This document shows positions 52,301-63,199 of a DNA stretch of 64,000 nt, piece after piece. The stretch covers positions 6,511,661-6,575,660 of the forward strand of contig CP099851.1 in NCBI GenBank assembly GCA_030062745.1, written 5' to 3'. Position 1 is the stretch's first letter. Each line of letters starts with the position of its first letter. Under the pieces are notes generated by a model that ran no database searches, was not told where the DNA came from, and saw nothing but the letters and a program-made list of their open reading frames with translations. The DNA comes from Capitulum mitella. Lineage: Eukaryota > Arthropoda > Thecostraca > Pollicipedomorpha > Pollicipedidae. Position numbers and translations under genes: made by a program.

Positions 52301-55300
52301 CGTCCATGCTTGTCAGTCGGAAGTACCCGCATCTGATTTACGTCCGTCAGACTAAAGTGCCTGCCCGCTCGTCGTATCTATGCTCGTCAGACAGAAGTAT
52401 TCGTATTCGTCATATCAGAAACATTCGGTCCATGTCTACCAGCCAGAAGTATCCGCAACCGTCCAGTGTCTGCCAGCCGGAAGCGCGTGTATCCGGGCCA
52501 TGTCTGCCGGCCGGAAGTACCTGTATCCGGTCCATGTCTGCCGGCCGGAAGTCGTTGGGCGAGCAGCCGCACCAGTCGACGGCGTACTTGTGCTGGCAGT
52601 GGCAGCCCTGTTTCCGCCGCCAGTTGGTCAGGTGCAGGTTGTTGTCCACCAGCGTGTGGCAGAACTCCGAGTTTCGCAGAGCGATGTGGAAGAACGACTG
52701 GAACGGACGGACCGTGTCACAGTCTGCAGCTGTCGACCTCGCCTGTGACAGTCTGCATTGGCCAGCCGATATGAGATCTCGCATTTGCAAACAGCCCGGG
52801 AACAAGAGGTAGCAACACTAGACACGCGTGATGCATGGTAATACCAGTATTCCGGAAAGAACACACTGCTGACAATGAGCATTTCTATGCACTTTGGTCA
52901 TAAAGATAAACCATGTGCACACCAATAAACAAGCCATATAACCCCGCGATCAACAATATTGACGCTTCTCGGCCCGTAAGTACGCATCGTCTCATGATGA
53001 GACTTACACAGCACGCAAAGGACTTACCCACCAATATTTAGGCGGCAGTAGGGGTCACACTTACCTCAGCAGGCAGCAGTGAGTGATTGAAGAAGGTCCT
53101 CAGGCCGACCAACAAGTCGTCCTCCATGGACGTGACGTACTGGACAAAGTCGCGGTACAAACACACCCAGTCACTACCGCCATCTGTCGGAACGTGCGAC
53201 ACAATATGCTCCCGCGACCGTAAGGCACGAACCGATCATATCGCTGTACATATCAGTCAAACTGTTCAATAACAGGCCAAGATTGCTGAACGAATCGCAT
53301 CGCTGTACATACCAATCAGACTGTTCGATAGCTAGCCACGACTGTCAACGCAAAAGCTCTGATTTCCATAAAGTGGACCACACGACGGCTAACACAGCTG
53401 CAACACCCATCATGCGGCAGAGCATCCTGTAACAGTATCGCAATCGGCAGGCCCATGTCGTGGCGTCTCAGGCCGCTCCCGCCCCGGTGCGTGCACTTTG
53501 CAAGCCAGCACGTACGACAACAGAGATAGAATTGGCGACACACACGACACTCGCGGTCCAGTTACCCGCTGTTATCCGACCGAGCGCGGGGGGGGGGTCG
53601 GCGTGGAGGGGGGGGCACTCACCGACGGCAATGCCTTTGGGCAGAGAGCGGCCGCCCAGCCGCCAGAGGTGATGATCGCACTCGTAAAACGAATGGTTGA
53701 GACCCTGCAAAACGGAGCAGCGCCCGGCGTCAGCGGCGGCTGGGACCACGAGACCACGGACCGGACCGGGCCGCCGCGGCGGGACCGTCCGGACCGGCAT
53801 GCGGCTCACGGCTCCGCGACACTCAGAACGAGCTTCCCGAAATCGGCCGTCCAGAGGCAAAGGGCCGTACATCGGTTCCCATCAAGAGCCATTTTACTAC
53901 CGTTCAGCACAGAAAAGTTCGAGTCACATACTGAACATTCGGCTCTGGCCTTTGGGCGGCAGAATCATGTGACGCGGAAGTCTGTTGGCAGTGTTGGAAT
54001 GATGAGACCGCGAGACATTGGCGTCCCTGGTCTCTTCGTAAGCTCGCGAGCGTTATTTACCCGGCGAAACCAAAGCCATTCTGATAGCCCGCCGCTAAGA
54101 ACGGCCTTCAACTATCCATGCAAAAACACTGAGCAAGATGACACCGAACACGTCTGAGCCCGCGTCACGTCCATCAATCGCGCTTAGTCGCAGGCGACAC
54201 CACGGCGGACATTTCGGCTCATCAAAATGGCCGTGAACTGTGACGACCGACGCCCCACGACAGCGTCAGGACGGTTCTGCGTTCTGCGTGGCGGACGGCT
54301 TTAACGTCCTAGTACCTGTTTCATGATGAAGCCCGGTATGGACTGGCCGTGCGACTTCAGGAAGCTCTTCCCCTTATTCCTCGTGAGGAACTCTGTCAAC
54401 CGCTCCATCGTCCTGTAGAACGGGCTCCTTGTAAGGTCCAGTCACAAGTGAGACACGGGCACGACAAAAAAAAAACTGCATCTGCCACTTAGGATGTATG
54501 GATAAATCAGCATTTACCCATACAACAGCCAAACAAAAACCTCACAGTACTGATCGACACAGAAGTAGCGCTCAAGATGTGATGAAGCCTTTTACAAAAC
54601 CAACCAACAGTCCGCACATAAAGCACCGGTAAAAGGAAGCAATTACTTCACGGCAATGTTGAAAGTCTACTAACGCTGTCGACAACTCACTCAAAACAAA
54701 ACACTGATCCGTTCGAGAGACATCATCGCTGGCTGCCCTTGCCGAGTCAGGCTGCTGCTGATAACAGAACCACGTTCAAAAGCATGCGCCCAACGCCCGA
54801 GCGCCAGACAACCGCAACTGCGAGCTCTCACTTGACGGGCATGTCGCTCTCGCTGAGGTTCAGCACGTAGTCCCAGCGCCAGCCGATCTGCATCAGCTCC
54901 GTCATGCAGTGCAGCAGCATGTCCAGCAGGCTGGCGCCGCCCCAGATGGTGGCGCGGCGCCAGCGAGAGAGCCGCACGTTCGGGAACTCCGCCTCCAGCG
55001 AGAGCAGCGACCGGTACATGTAGTCCTGACGCTGCGGTGCAACAGGGGGGACCGGTACATGTAGTCCTGACGCTGCGGTACAACAGGGGGGACCGGTACA
55101 TGTAGTCCTGACGCTGCGGTACAACAGGGGGGACCGGTACATGTAGTCCTGACGCTGCGGTACAACAGGGGGGACCGGTACATGTAGTCCTGACGCTGCG
55201 GTACAACAGAGGAGACCAGTACATGTAGTTCTGACGCTGCGGTACAACGGAGGACAACGGTACAGGTAGTCCTGACACTTCGGTACGACAGAGGGGACCG

Positions 55301-58300
55301 GTATGTGTAGTCCTGACGCTGACGCACGGCAGATTCCAGTACATGTAGTCCTGCCGCTGCGACATCACAAAGACCGCCGCTTCAGCCCCTGGACGGAGCA
55401 CACATGATACTCTCACGGCACAGCGGGATACTCCCCCTCCCCCCTCCTCAAGACCTGCCAACCGCCTTGAAGTCCAACCCCCAACCGTCTGCCGCCAACC
55501 AGCTGTGGGGAAGCTGAGAGCCGCGGCGGCGGCGGACAGGCGGCAGCCGCTTACCGAGTCGATGTGGATGAAGTAGAAGTGGCTCGTGTGGTAGATCATC
55601 TTGAGCAGCCGCAGCGCCTGGCGCGTGTCCCGGCCGTTCAGCGTCAGCAGGTAGACGATCCGGACCGGCTCCTGGCCCGAGTCCGTCCACGACGACAGCG
55701 CGTGACGGAACACTGAAACGGCGACCGCGATAACGTGACGGTGACGGAACACTGCCTCTGTACAGGAATACTGTAACAGTGACGGAAATAAAATGATGGT
55801 GCACTGCAAAGGCTTGCGGCGTCGGTGACGGGACACTGCACCATGGTGCGACAACCGTGACAGCGACACAGCACTGTGATCGACGAGCGTGAAGACCGAC
55901 TGTAACGGAATAACGGGACGACGACGGGGCACGGTAACGGTGACGGAGCAATGTACAGCAACGTACACACAACAATGAACACACAAGAAACAGTGGAAAA
56001 ATCCCGGAACTGTGCGCCAGTGACGGAGCATGGTGCTGGACTACTGTGACACTGCGACAGTGACAGAACATCGTGACGACACCGGAGCCCTGCGTGACGA
56101 CGACGAGTTCGACCAAGGCGGGGGGGGGGGGGCAATACCAGTTTGAGAATTTTAAGCATTAGGTCTATAGCACGACACTACGTTGCAGGAGCAGAATTGT
56201 GAGTGGAACAGAACAGGAGCCGCCTGTGCCGCCCACTGTTGCGAGTTGCTCTGTTCCTGGACGGGGGGAGGAGGGCAGCACCAGTTTGCGAATTCCACCA
56301 TTAGGTCTTTGGCTCGGCACTGCGTTGTTGGAGCACAGCTGTCCGTGCATCTGCCTTTGCCGCCCACTGATGGGAGTTTCTATGTTCCCGCGGCGGACGC
56401 TGGCAGCCGGCCGTCCAGCGGCAATGAATCACCAATCAGCCAGAGCGCTATTGTCTGAACTGGCCGAGCGACCGCCACACAGGGCCGGCGGCCAGGGCTG
56501 CAGCGCTGGCCCAGGCACGAGCAGATTCGCGGCAGCCGAAACACGCAAAAAAGCACCAGCTCGCTGTCCCGTAACGACAAAGATAATATAACGCACCAGA
56601 TAATGACATAATGCAAACGTGACTTCATAACGTCAAAAGTGGTCCTGATAAGCCCCATGGGCATGACCTGGGAAAAGGGCAATCTTTCCCATCGCGGGAG
56701 AAAACTTGGTTTCACAAAAAGAATCATATACACAGGCACGGGACTCAACGTTTCAGCCACAGGCCATTTTCAGATGCTCTATGGCGGGAACGTTGAGTCC
56801 TGTCAGTATCAATGCTTTTTACGTAAAACCAAGTATTTTATCCGCATAAAGAAGGCTACTTATTGCCAGAAGTATAATTTAAACGTCAACAACAATGCTC
56901 CATGCCTAAACAGTTGCAATGGAAACACAAATAGTCTGCTTGCCTAGTTTTACACTGTAGTCTCGCTGCTAACACGTAAGTCTCCTCAATTGAGCGCATG
57001 CACATCACAAGTGACTTGGGCTAAGCTGGACCTAGCACGGCCACACCTACCGGCCCGTCCCGTTTCGTAGACGTTCATGGTGAGGTAGCCGCCGCACGTG
57101 ACGTTCTCGCGGCGGCAGGGCATGTCGCAGTCTCTCTCCGGCAGCTGGGAGCGGCCCGGCGGCTGGGTGTTGCCGCACCAGCACTCCCTCCTGTCACAGA
57201 CCGGGCCGTCACAGGGGCGTCACGAGCACCAGCACTCCCTTCTGTCACAGACCGGGCCGTCACAGGGGCGTCACGAGCACCAGCACTCCCTCCTGTCACA
57301 GACCGGGCCGTCAAAGGGGCGTCACGAGCACCAGCACTCCCTCCTGTCACAGACCGGGCCGTCACAGGGGCGTCACGAGCACCAGCACTCCCTCCTGTCA
57401 CAGACCGGGCCGTCAAAGGGGCGTCACGAGCACCAGCACTCCCTCCTGTCACAGACCGGGCCGTCACAGGGGCGTCACGAGCACCAGCACTCCCTCCTGC
57501 CACAGACCGGACTGTCACAGGGGCGTCACGAGCACCAGCACTCCCTCCTGTCATAGACCGGGCGGTCACAGGGCCGTCAAGGCGATCGTCACCGGGCCGT
57601 CACAGGGCCGTCACAGGAGACGTCATCACGGGGCCGTCACAGGAGACGTCATAGGGACCGTCACAGGGGCCGTCAGAGGGGCAGCCACAGGGGCCGCCGC
57701 AGGGGCCGGACAGAGCGGCCTCTCTCTCCTACAGCTCTCCCTCCCGGGGGAGATCGATCTCCCCTTTGGCGGGGAGGGGGAAGAGCGGCCTCCCTCCGAT
57801 AGCAGAGCAGACTTCCCTGCCGGGGCAGAACCGAAAAGCCTCTCCTCTTTGTATACAAAATATATACAAAAATATATATACAAAAGCCTGGGGCAGAAAA
57901 ACCTCTCCTCGGGCACACCAGTCTCCCAGCTGGGACAGAGCGGTCTCCCTCTCGGGCAGAGTGTGGGGTTACGGCAGCCGGGCAAAGCTGTGGAAAAGTG
58001 CCGGAGGAACCGATTCCCGGAGCGGGGGACGAGAAATATCAGTTTAGGGAGGATCACTACGGTGGCAGGCCCGAAAACAAGCCTGAGAGGCCAGAAAGAC
58101 TGAGACAGATAAGGGAGATCACAGCAATATATCGGGGAGATCAGGAACGTGACTGGTGAGACGGAAATTCTTTCCGACTTATCAACACGTCTCGGATCTG
58201 ATAACGGACAAGGAGGAAGGAAAGCGACAAGGCACCTGGAGACGATCGCGAGAGAGCAAATACACGTTTTGACGCCATGTCTCACCAATCATTACCAGCC

Positions 58301-58690
58301 AGCTAACTTCTGACATGGACAACGTGAACACGACAAAATCCGTAATTTACAAAACAAGAAAAGCAAGAGCTTCTTCCCACTGCCACGGTTCTCAATCCGA
58401 GCCCGTTATTTTGACAGCTGCTTCCCAGTTTCAAAGTTAACGACGCTGTCCCGCATCGGATCTTCCTACCTAGGCCAGGTAATACGCGTAATTTCGCGCC
58501 CGTCTCTCCCTCCCCACCCCCCTCTCTCCGACAGCGTACCCGTACTGCACTCCGGCGTAGACGAAGCTCTCGCGGACGCAATGCTCGACACACTCCTCCG
58601 TCGTGTTGATCGTCTTGCTGGCCATGGAGGGCAGCAGGCGCAGCGTCCTGCTGTCCTGGAAGCAGCCCAGCAGGCGGCCGTACTCATGAC
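46319..58690 (-). CDS. oxt: peptide O-xylosyltransferase (15 exons, N-terminus missing)
   Basis: Transfers xylose from UDP-xylose to serine of proteoglycan core proteins in the Golgi, the first step of glycosaminoglycan linker synthesis. Exons on the minus strand, 5' to 3': 58690-58540, 57190-57051, 55712-55555, 55031-54832, 54412-54316, 53704-53623, 53183-53065, 52697-52521, 51816-51623, 50551-50440, 50019-49897, 49308-49211, 48513-48253, 47079-46909, 46529-46319 (TGA). All join in phase, giving 763 residues. They encode a WSC domain (GCFQDS, GVQYGRECWCGN, CDMPC), the GT14 catalytic region ([91 protein letters not shown]) and the XylT C-terminal part ([43 protein letters not shown]). STDFD matches the DWD motif of human XYLT1. 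Family members have about 860-960 residues, so some 100-150 N-terminal residues with the membrane anchor are missing. An alanine run ([10 protein letters not shown]) lies in the penultimate exon. Nine of 14 introns carry splice-site arrays. Confidence 0.95.
46680..46912 (-). repeat. diverged donor-seeded repeat, oxt last intron
   Basis: The exon end plus donor (GGACAATATC on the plus strand next to CTGACCTGC) recurs as diverged copies near 46840, 46745-46765 and 46705 inside the intron. Units are about 40-70 bp and old. Confidence 0.55.
47095..48005 (-). repeat. 26-bp minisatellite, ~35 copies, oxt intron 13
   Basis: Regular 26-bp units (CACAACTGTCACCGCCAGAC plus ACACGG) filling about 0.9 kb of a 1.17-kb intron and beginning some 15 bp from the acceptor of the 47079-46909 exon. 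The acceptor context (CATGGCGGAGAGGCACAACTG on the plus strand) looks like a decayed unit. On the minus strand most units contain GGTGACAG, an acceptor-like end. Confidence 0.9.
48487..48960 (-). repeat. acceptor-seeded 46/43-bp minisatellite, oxt intron 12
   Basis: The first 30 or so bases of the 48513-48253 exon and its acceptor (CCCCCACAG|CTGGTCAG, minus strand) are tandemly copied about ten times upstream. GACCAGC landmarks lie at 48508, 48554, 48600, 48646, 48689, 48732, 48775, 48821, 48866 and 48914. The first seven are near-identical, later ones decay. Unit length switches from 46 to 43 bp in the middle by loss of three bases. Confidence 0.92.
49690..49915 (-). repeat. donor-seeded ~61-bp minisatellite, oxt intron 11
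   Basis: The 3' end of the 50019-49897 exon with its donor (CGGCTGACG|GTGAGATGG, minus strand) is repeated about three more times into the intron at ~61-bp spacing. CTGTCTGTCTGGGG and ACACCGGTAGAGAC mark each unit. Confidence 0.8.
50531..51150 (-). repeat. acceptor-seeded 33-bp minisatellite, oxt intron 9
   Basis: The acceptor and first 16 bases of the 50551-50440 exon (CCGTTTCAG|GAGTGTTGTTC, minus strand) are repeated at exact 33-bp spacing from 50541 upstream to about 50800, then in decaying form to about 51150. The unit is a multiple of three and stays open in the oxt frame, reading [11 protein letters not shown] per unit. Confidence 0.92.
51330..51630 (-). repeat. diverged donor-seeded repeat, oxt intron 9
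   Basis: Exon end plus donor (TACCGGTCAGTAGACC, minus strand) recurs in altered form near 51590, 51525, 51497 and 51420, for example CTACTAGCCGGTAC on the plus strand. Unit length varies around 28-40 bp. Confidence 0.65.
52160..52568 (-). repeat. donor-seeded 34-bp minisatellite, oxt intron 8
   Basis: The last 25 or so bases of the 52697-52521 exon and its donor (CCGGATACAG|GTACTTCC, minus strand) are repeated at exact 34-bp spacing (TGTCTGCC landmarks at 52535, 52501, 52467, 52433) and then in decaying copies to about 52170, roughly a dozen units. Confidence 0.9.
53220..53345. repeat. two-copy ~58-bp tandem duplication, oxt intron 6
   Basis: Two adjacent copies containing ATCGCTGTACATAYCARTCA and ACTGTTCRATA. 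It is not clearly tied to a splice site. Confidence 0.6.
55018..55375 (-). repeat. acceptor-seeded 41-bp minisatellite, oxt intron 3
   Basis: The start of the 55031-54832 exon and its acceptor (CACCGCAG|CGTCAGGACTAC, minus strand) are copied nine times. TAGTCCTGAC landmarks lie at 55021, 55062, 55103, 55144, 55185, 55226, 55267, 55308 and 55346. The first five are near-identical, later ones decay and the last spacing is 38 bp. Confidence 0.93.
55695..56105 (-). repeat. diverged acceptor-seeded repeat, oxt intron 2
   Basis: The start of the 55712-55555 exon (CAG|TGTTCCGTCACG, minus strand) recurs in diverged form, for example CAGTGTTCCGTCACCGTCAC near 55750 and CAGTGTCCCGTCACCG near 55835, then weaker copies to about 56080. 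Confidence 0.7.
56128..56392. repeat. two-copy ~137-bp direct duplication, oxt intron 2
   Basis: Two copies starting with a G run and ACCAGTTTGNGAATT, sharing CATTAGGTCT, GGCACTGCGTTG and TGCCGCCCACTG in the same order. Confidence 0.75.
57172..57580 (-). repeat. acceptor-seeded 51-bp minisatellite, oxt intron 1
   Basis: The first 17 bases of the 57190-57051 exon with its acceptor (TCTGTGACAG|GAGGGAGTGC, minus strand) are repeated eight times at exact 51-bp spacing (CACCAGCAC landmarks at 57176, 57227, 57278 and so on to 57533). Copies are almost identical, with CAAAGG/CACAGG variants that alternate. Beyond it, shorter CCGTCACAGG motifs continue to about 57700. Confidence 0.93.
57720..57965. 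repeat. degenerate CAGAGCGGYCTCYCTC repeat, oxt intron 1
   Basis: Imperfect units around GGGCAGAGCGGTCTCCCTCC separated by 30-60 bp. A short TATACAAAA repeat sits at about 57850-57885. Confidence 0.5.
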
Positions 58691-58699
58691 CTGGAGCAG

Positions 58700-59520
58700 C
58701 GCCGGACACGGCGGTCACCGCACTGCCGGCTCTCGCGGGGCGCGACACCGGGACAGTCCTGTGCGGCCACGCTCGCTGCTTTTCCATGAATTCGAATCGC
58801 TGGTCTTCGCGGTCAGGCGGACAGGCGAAGCGCGGAAATGTTCACAGGAACGCGAAACAAAAACGCCTCTCGCTGCGCCGCGGCAATTACGTGAAGCAAG
58901 AGTCCTAATCATGTTCTCCACCTTAACAGAAACACGAAAGCGTTCAGTTCAGCGACTACATCCTTTCCTTTGCCCACCAAGCACGAAAACCATTAGAACC
59001 ATCCTGCAAAAGGGCTCAGGCGTTCACAAAACCCATTAACTTGGATGGTAGGAGTTTTTACACAGTAAACGCAATACGTTCTTCGCCCGGGCGGACTGGC
59101 GCGTTGCCACGTCCGTCAGATTTCTGCAAAAAAGCGTCGTTCTGCCCCACAAAGCACCTGGGTGCGCACGGTTGCAGTTTTGTCAGGCGTTTCTCGACCT
59201 TATTTACTGACTGAAGGGGAAAATGCATTCGTCAACTCGCCCACTACAGCGGGTCTACAAGAAAAGTCCTGGTACCCCGGAAAAAAGAAAAAAATGTGAT
59301 TAAAGCGACGACTAAGATCACGAAATCGAAGGGCCGGGCACGGCGTAAGACGGGCGCCTGCAGCTGTCGCCCGTGACGTGTCAATTAACGATATAATCAG
59401 GACGCCAGCGTACCTCCCGCATAATGATCTCCCGCATTCAAGCCATCCTGTAACACGCGTCACGGCAGCGAGCAGAGAACTATACAGAATAGACACTGGA
59501 CTCGCAGCAACGCTCCGATA
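58700..59520. other. presumed oxt upstream intron, nothing recognised
   Basis: No oxt N-terminal exon (membrane anchor or the cysteine-containing stretch before the WSC domain) could be identified here. Confidence 0.35.
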
Positions 59521-59529
59521 TATCATGTG

Positions 59530-60000
59530 TTGGAGGAAGTGGTTTTGGTGCAGCTGTCGGCTCTATGTACGGAGCAGCAACGGCTGGTTTTGGTTCAGCT
59601 ACTGGCTCTATGCACGGAACAGACGCAGCTGGTTTTGGTTCAGCTACTGGCTCTACGTACGGAACAGACGCAGCTGGTTTTGGTTCAGCTACTGGCCCAA
59701 TGTACGGAGCCCACACGGCTGTTTCTGGTTCAGCTACTGACTCTATGTACGGAACAGACTCGGCTGGTTTCGGTTCAGCTAATGGCCTCATGTACGGAGT
59801 AGACGCAACTGGTTTTGGTTCAGCTACTGGCCCAATGTACGGCGCCCACTCGGCTGGTTTTGGTTCAGTTACTGGCTCTACGTACGGAGCAGACTCGGCT
59901 GGTTTTGGTTCACCTAATGGCCTCATGTACGGAGCAGACGCAGCTAGTTTTGGTCCAGCTGCTGACTCTATGTACGGAGCAGACTCGGCGGGCAGAACAG
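59530..60000. repeat. 45-bp minisatellite, ~10 copies, open on both strands
   Basis: Ten 45-bp units (GTACGGAGCAGACTCGGCTG then GTTTTGGTTCAGCTACTGG). Unit variants follow an order near the left edge of each unit (TCTATG, CCAATG, CTCATG). Because 45 is a multiple of three, open frames run through it on both strands: a plus-strand MYGADSAGFGSATGS peptide repeat and a minus-strand AEPKPAASVPYIEPV repeat. Coding status is undecided. Confidence 0.85.
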
Positions 60001-60104
60001 GACCGCCTTAACGCGAGAGAAGACGGGCTAACACGGACCACCGGCCATCGAGTTCATCCAAACAAATAGCCACCGCCACGACGGAAAAACAAACGGAATG
60101 ACCA

Positions 60105-60345
60105 CCAGAACAGACCGGAACTGATGGCGTCACCGTCCACATAGAGCGACAACCCGGACCGGGCCTGATGACGTCACCGTCCACACATAATTATAACATG
60201 GACCCGACCGGGTGGCGTACCCATCCACACAGAGCGACAACACGGACCGGACTGATGAGGCCATTGCCAACAGCGAGCCACAACACGGACCGGACCTGAT
60301 GACGTCACCATCCGCGGAGAGCGACAACACGGACCCACCTCTGAT
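60105..60345. repeat. ~49-bp diverged minisatellite with CRE-like sites
   Basis: About four or five units containing GAGCGACAACACGGACCGGA and TGATGACGTCACC. The palindromic CRE TGACGTCA occurs in at least two units (near 60170 and 60300). Confidence 0.65.
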
Positions 60346-60789
60346 CAATACGGACACGCGGTATCGGACACCCTCCGCCATCGCCGGCCGGACGTGCGCT
60401 TGTATTCCCACCACAGACCCATTATGCCCACGACTCGGGGCAGTACGTTGGTAAAGCCGATACCAATGCTGTTTCATCAATGGAGAGCACGGCGCACAAT
60501 GTAACAATGCATATACATCATCGCGATACGCCAACAGTGAGCAATACACATCACACTGCCACAGAGCGGGCGCGGTTTTCCGTTGGCTTGTATTGCTGAT
60601 CTCGCAGTTCGGCTCCCACCACTGCAAACAGCTTCCGCCAACGGCGGACAGCCGCAGCAGACTCGGCGACTATGAGCGAGTCGGTGATCACTGAGTCGTG
60701 ACCATAAAGCCACGGTCATGGAAACGTGACCATACAACTGTGACCGCACAGTCCGCGCGGTAAGACTGGGCAGCTACCTGACGGCTGAA

Positions 60790-61205
60790 GCAAGGCAGAA
60801 GCAAGGCAGGGCAGCCTGTTAAACAGACGCAGAACAGAGAGCAGGGTACAGCAGAACGAAGACCCGTCGATGAATCAGCAGAACAGAAGACGGACGGCCC
60901 GGGGGCGGAATCGGCAGCAGGAAACCGCATGCTGAAGACCGGCGGCAGAATCCCAAGCAGACTAGCGCAGACTGATGGCAGACGGCAGAATGAGGAGCAG
61001 ACTAGAGCAGACTGACAAGCGACAGGATCAGAACAACACCAGAGCAGACTGACGACCGGCAGCAAAATCAACGGCAAACAACAGCAGACTGACGACCCGC
61101 GGCAGAATCGGCGACAGACCAGAACAGACTAACGAATGGCGATCAGGACCAGCGGCATATCAGCACAGACTGACTGGCGGCAGAACACAGACATTACGCT
61201 ACAGA
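60790..61205. repeat. diverged GCAGACTGACG repeat
   Basis: Irregular units of about 45-60 bp marked by CAGAGCAGACTGACGACCGG and GGCAGAATC. Copies are old and uneven. Confidence 0.6.
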
Positions 61206-61736
61206 TACCCGGTCCGCCTAACAGTCAGAGCTGGCCGTATTCCAGCAGATGTTGTACCTGGGAAGCGATGCGGTGAGCGGACACTCAACCGCAGTCCACG
61301 GCTCAATCATGAAATTACGAGAACGCTCCTCGTTCATGCTCGCCAACTTGTAGCGGAGCCCTCGCTAGTGACTCAAAGCAGATTATTCCGGCAGGTAATG
61401 GAATGAACGAGACAATGGCCTGGGTAAGGATACGTTAACGAAGTAAAGGAAGAACTGCGCCGAAAGTTACATCTTGGCGCAAAACTCGTTTCCTTATGGA
61501 ATTTTCTGGCTTAATTTCGTCCACGCTGTCATTTTCTACGGCCATTCCAGGCGGAAGCTGTCGGGAAGTTTCGACAAAATTAGTCGGAGTCGGTTGGACG
61601 TGGCGCCGCCGGCGGTCTGCAGGGGTGTTAGACCATCCCGGCACCCGCGGCGGTACGGCCGGTTACCCCGCCCCGCCTGCGGCCGGCCCGTCTGAGCGTG
61701 ACGATCAGAGGCTCGCCGCTGTTACCACCAGCTCAC

Positions 61737-61776
61737 GCCGGCCTCGCAGGAGCACCGGTAAGCACGGCGTGACAGA
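61737..61776 (-). CDS. candidate EGF-like microexon (40 bp)
   Basis: On the minus strand the acceptor TTCTGCGGCCAG is followed by 40 bases encoding LSRRAYRCSCEAG (first base completes a codon), ending exactly at the donor GTGAGC. YRCSCEAG fits the C-terminal part of an EGF-like domain. A 24-bp array seeded on this acceptor lies directly upstream, as at oxt exons. Partner exons are not found, so the gene is unknown. Confidence 0.3.
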
Positions 61777-62048
61777 CTGGCCGCAGAACTGTGCGGCAGA
61801 CTGGCCGCAGAACAGCGCGGCAGACTGACCGCAGAACAGCGCGGCAGACTGACCGCAGAACAGCGTGGCAGACTGGCCGCAGAACTGTGCGGCAGACTGG
61901 CCGCAGAACAGCGCGGCAGACTGGCCGCAGAACAGCGCGGCAGGCTGGCCGCAGAATAGCGTGGCAGACTGGCCGCAGAACTGTGCGGCACAATGGCCGC
62001 AGAACAGCGAGGCAGACTGGCAGCAGAACAGCGCGGCGGACTGACGGC
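61774..62048 (-). repeat. 24-bp minisatellite, ~11 copies
   Basis: Regular 24-bp units (CTGACCGCAGAACAGCGCGG plus CAGA). On the minus strand each unit ends with an acceptor-like GTTCTGCGGTCAG and begins with TCTGCCGCGCTGT, close to the start of the candidate microexon 61776-61737. Confidence 0.92.
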
Positions 62049-62219
62049 ATGAGTGGGTCGTACCGTCCCGAGCGAGCGGACAGCGTTTGCACTAACTATC
62101 AAGCTCTCACGAAGCAGTCGTCCCCAACTGTATTCATCCTAAGGCTCAACGTTCCCAGCCACCCTGTTCTGCCACACTGTTATCCCCAGCTCTCCAAACG
62201 TGATGGTCCTCAAGTCCCA

Positions 62220-62452
62220 CGGCCGAAATGTCGTTCAGTCCCCCCGGTCGCGATCGCCCCCAGTCCCCCAGGAGCGATCGTCCCCAGTCCCCAGTGGCAA
62301 TCGTCCCCAGTCCCCTCCCTCAGTGTCGATCGTCCCCAGTCCCCCTAGTAGCGATCGTCCCCAGTCCCCCCCCCAGTGACGATCGTACCCAGTCCCCCAG
62401 TAGCGATCGTCCCCAGTCCCCCTAGTAGCGGTCGTCCCCAGTTTCCCAGCGC
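62220..62452. repeat. CGATCGTCCCCAGTCCCCC repeat
   Basis: About ten units of 19-27 bp around GTAGCGATCGTCCCCAGTCC. It starts about 15 bp intronward of the candidate donor at 62466. Confidence 0.85.
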
Positions 62453-62466
62453 ACCCGTCGCTCTAC

Positions 62467-62571
62467 CGTCGCCAGTGGCCGGAAACAGTCGCGGCCGTCC
62501 GCCGCTGCACGGATCAGCGCGGCGATCACGAGCCAGATGAGCGGCAGCCCGGCCACTGATAGCGCCGCCAT
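62467..62571 (-). CDS. candidate first coding exon with signal peptide
   Basis: On the minus strand ATG (62571-62569) opens MAALSVAGLPLIWLVIAALI followed by RAAADGRDCFRPLAT and then a donor-like GTAGAG at 62466. The hydrophobic core followed by AAADG resembles a secretory signal peptide. The start context is weak (T at -3, G at +4). It could belong to an upstream secreted protein, perhaps with the EGF-like microexon, or less likely to oxt, whose anchor exon is missing. Confidence 0.3.
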
Positions 62572-62813
62572 CAATCACAGGAGACGGCGGCAGACGGCGC
62601 GGCCGCGACCGGTGACGCCCCCCCCCCCCCAGTCCGACTCCGGAGACCCTGGTCGCCCCGGCCGGACGTGGCCACGATACGGCGGCCAGGGGACCGACCG
62701 ACTCAGCCGATCGGGTCGCCCGGGCGACGAAAACCGGCCGGCCGTCCTCACCCGGAGCAGACGGCCGGCCTTGACCGGTCCGGACCCTGAGCCTGCCTCT
62801 CCCCTGTCCAGAC

Positions 62814-63168
62814 ACTGAGCTCCTCTCCCCTGTGTTCGGTCTCTTCCTGACCGGACAATGAGCTCCTCTCCCCTGTGTTCAGTCTCTCCCTGTCCGGACA
62901 CTGAGCTCCTCTCTCCTGTGTTCGGTCTCTCCCTGTCCGGACAATGAGCTCCTCTCCCCTGTGTTCGGTCTCTCCCTGTCCGGACAATGAGCTCCTCTCC
63001 CCTGTGTGCGGTCTCTCCCTGTCCGGACAATGATCTCCTCTCCCCTGTGTTCGGTCTCTCCCTGTCCGGACAATGAGCTCCTCTCCCCTGTGTTCGGTCT
63101 CTTCCTGTCCGGACAATGAGCTCCTATCCCCTGTGTTCGGTCTCTCCCTGTCCGGACACCTCCTCTCT
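62814..63168. repeat. 43-bp minisatellite, ~8 copies
   Basis: Units of 43 bp built from TGAGCTCCTCTCCCCTGTGT and TCGGTCTCTCCCTGTCCGG. On the minus strand each unit has an acceptor-like TGTCCGGACAG. The array starts at TGTCTGGACAG|GGGAGAGG, a possible acceptor of a further minus-strand exon ending near a GTGAGG donor at about 62752. Confidence 0.92.
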
Positions 63169-63199
63169 CTTGTGCTCGGCAGCGTCTGCCGCCGCCGGC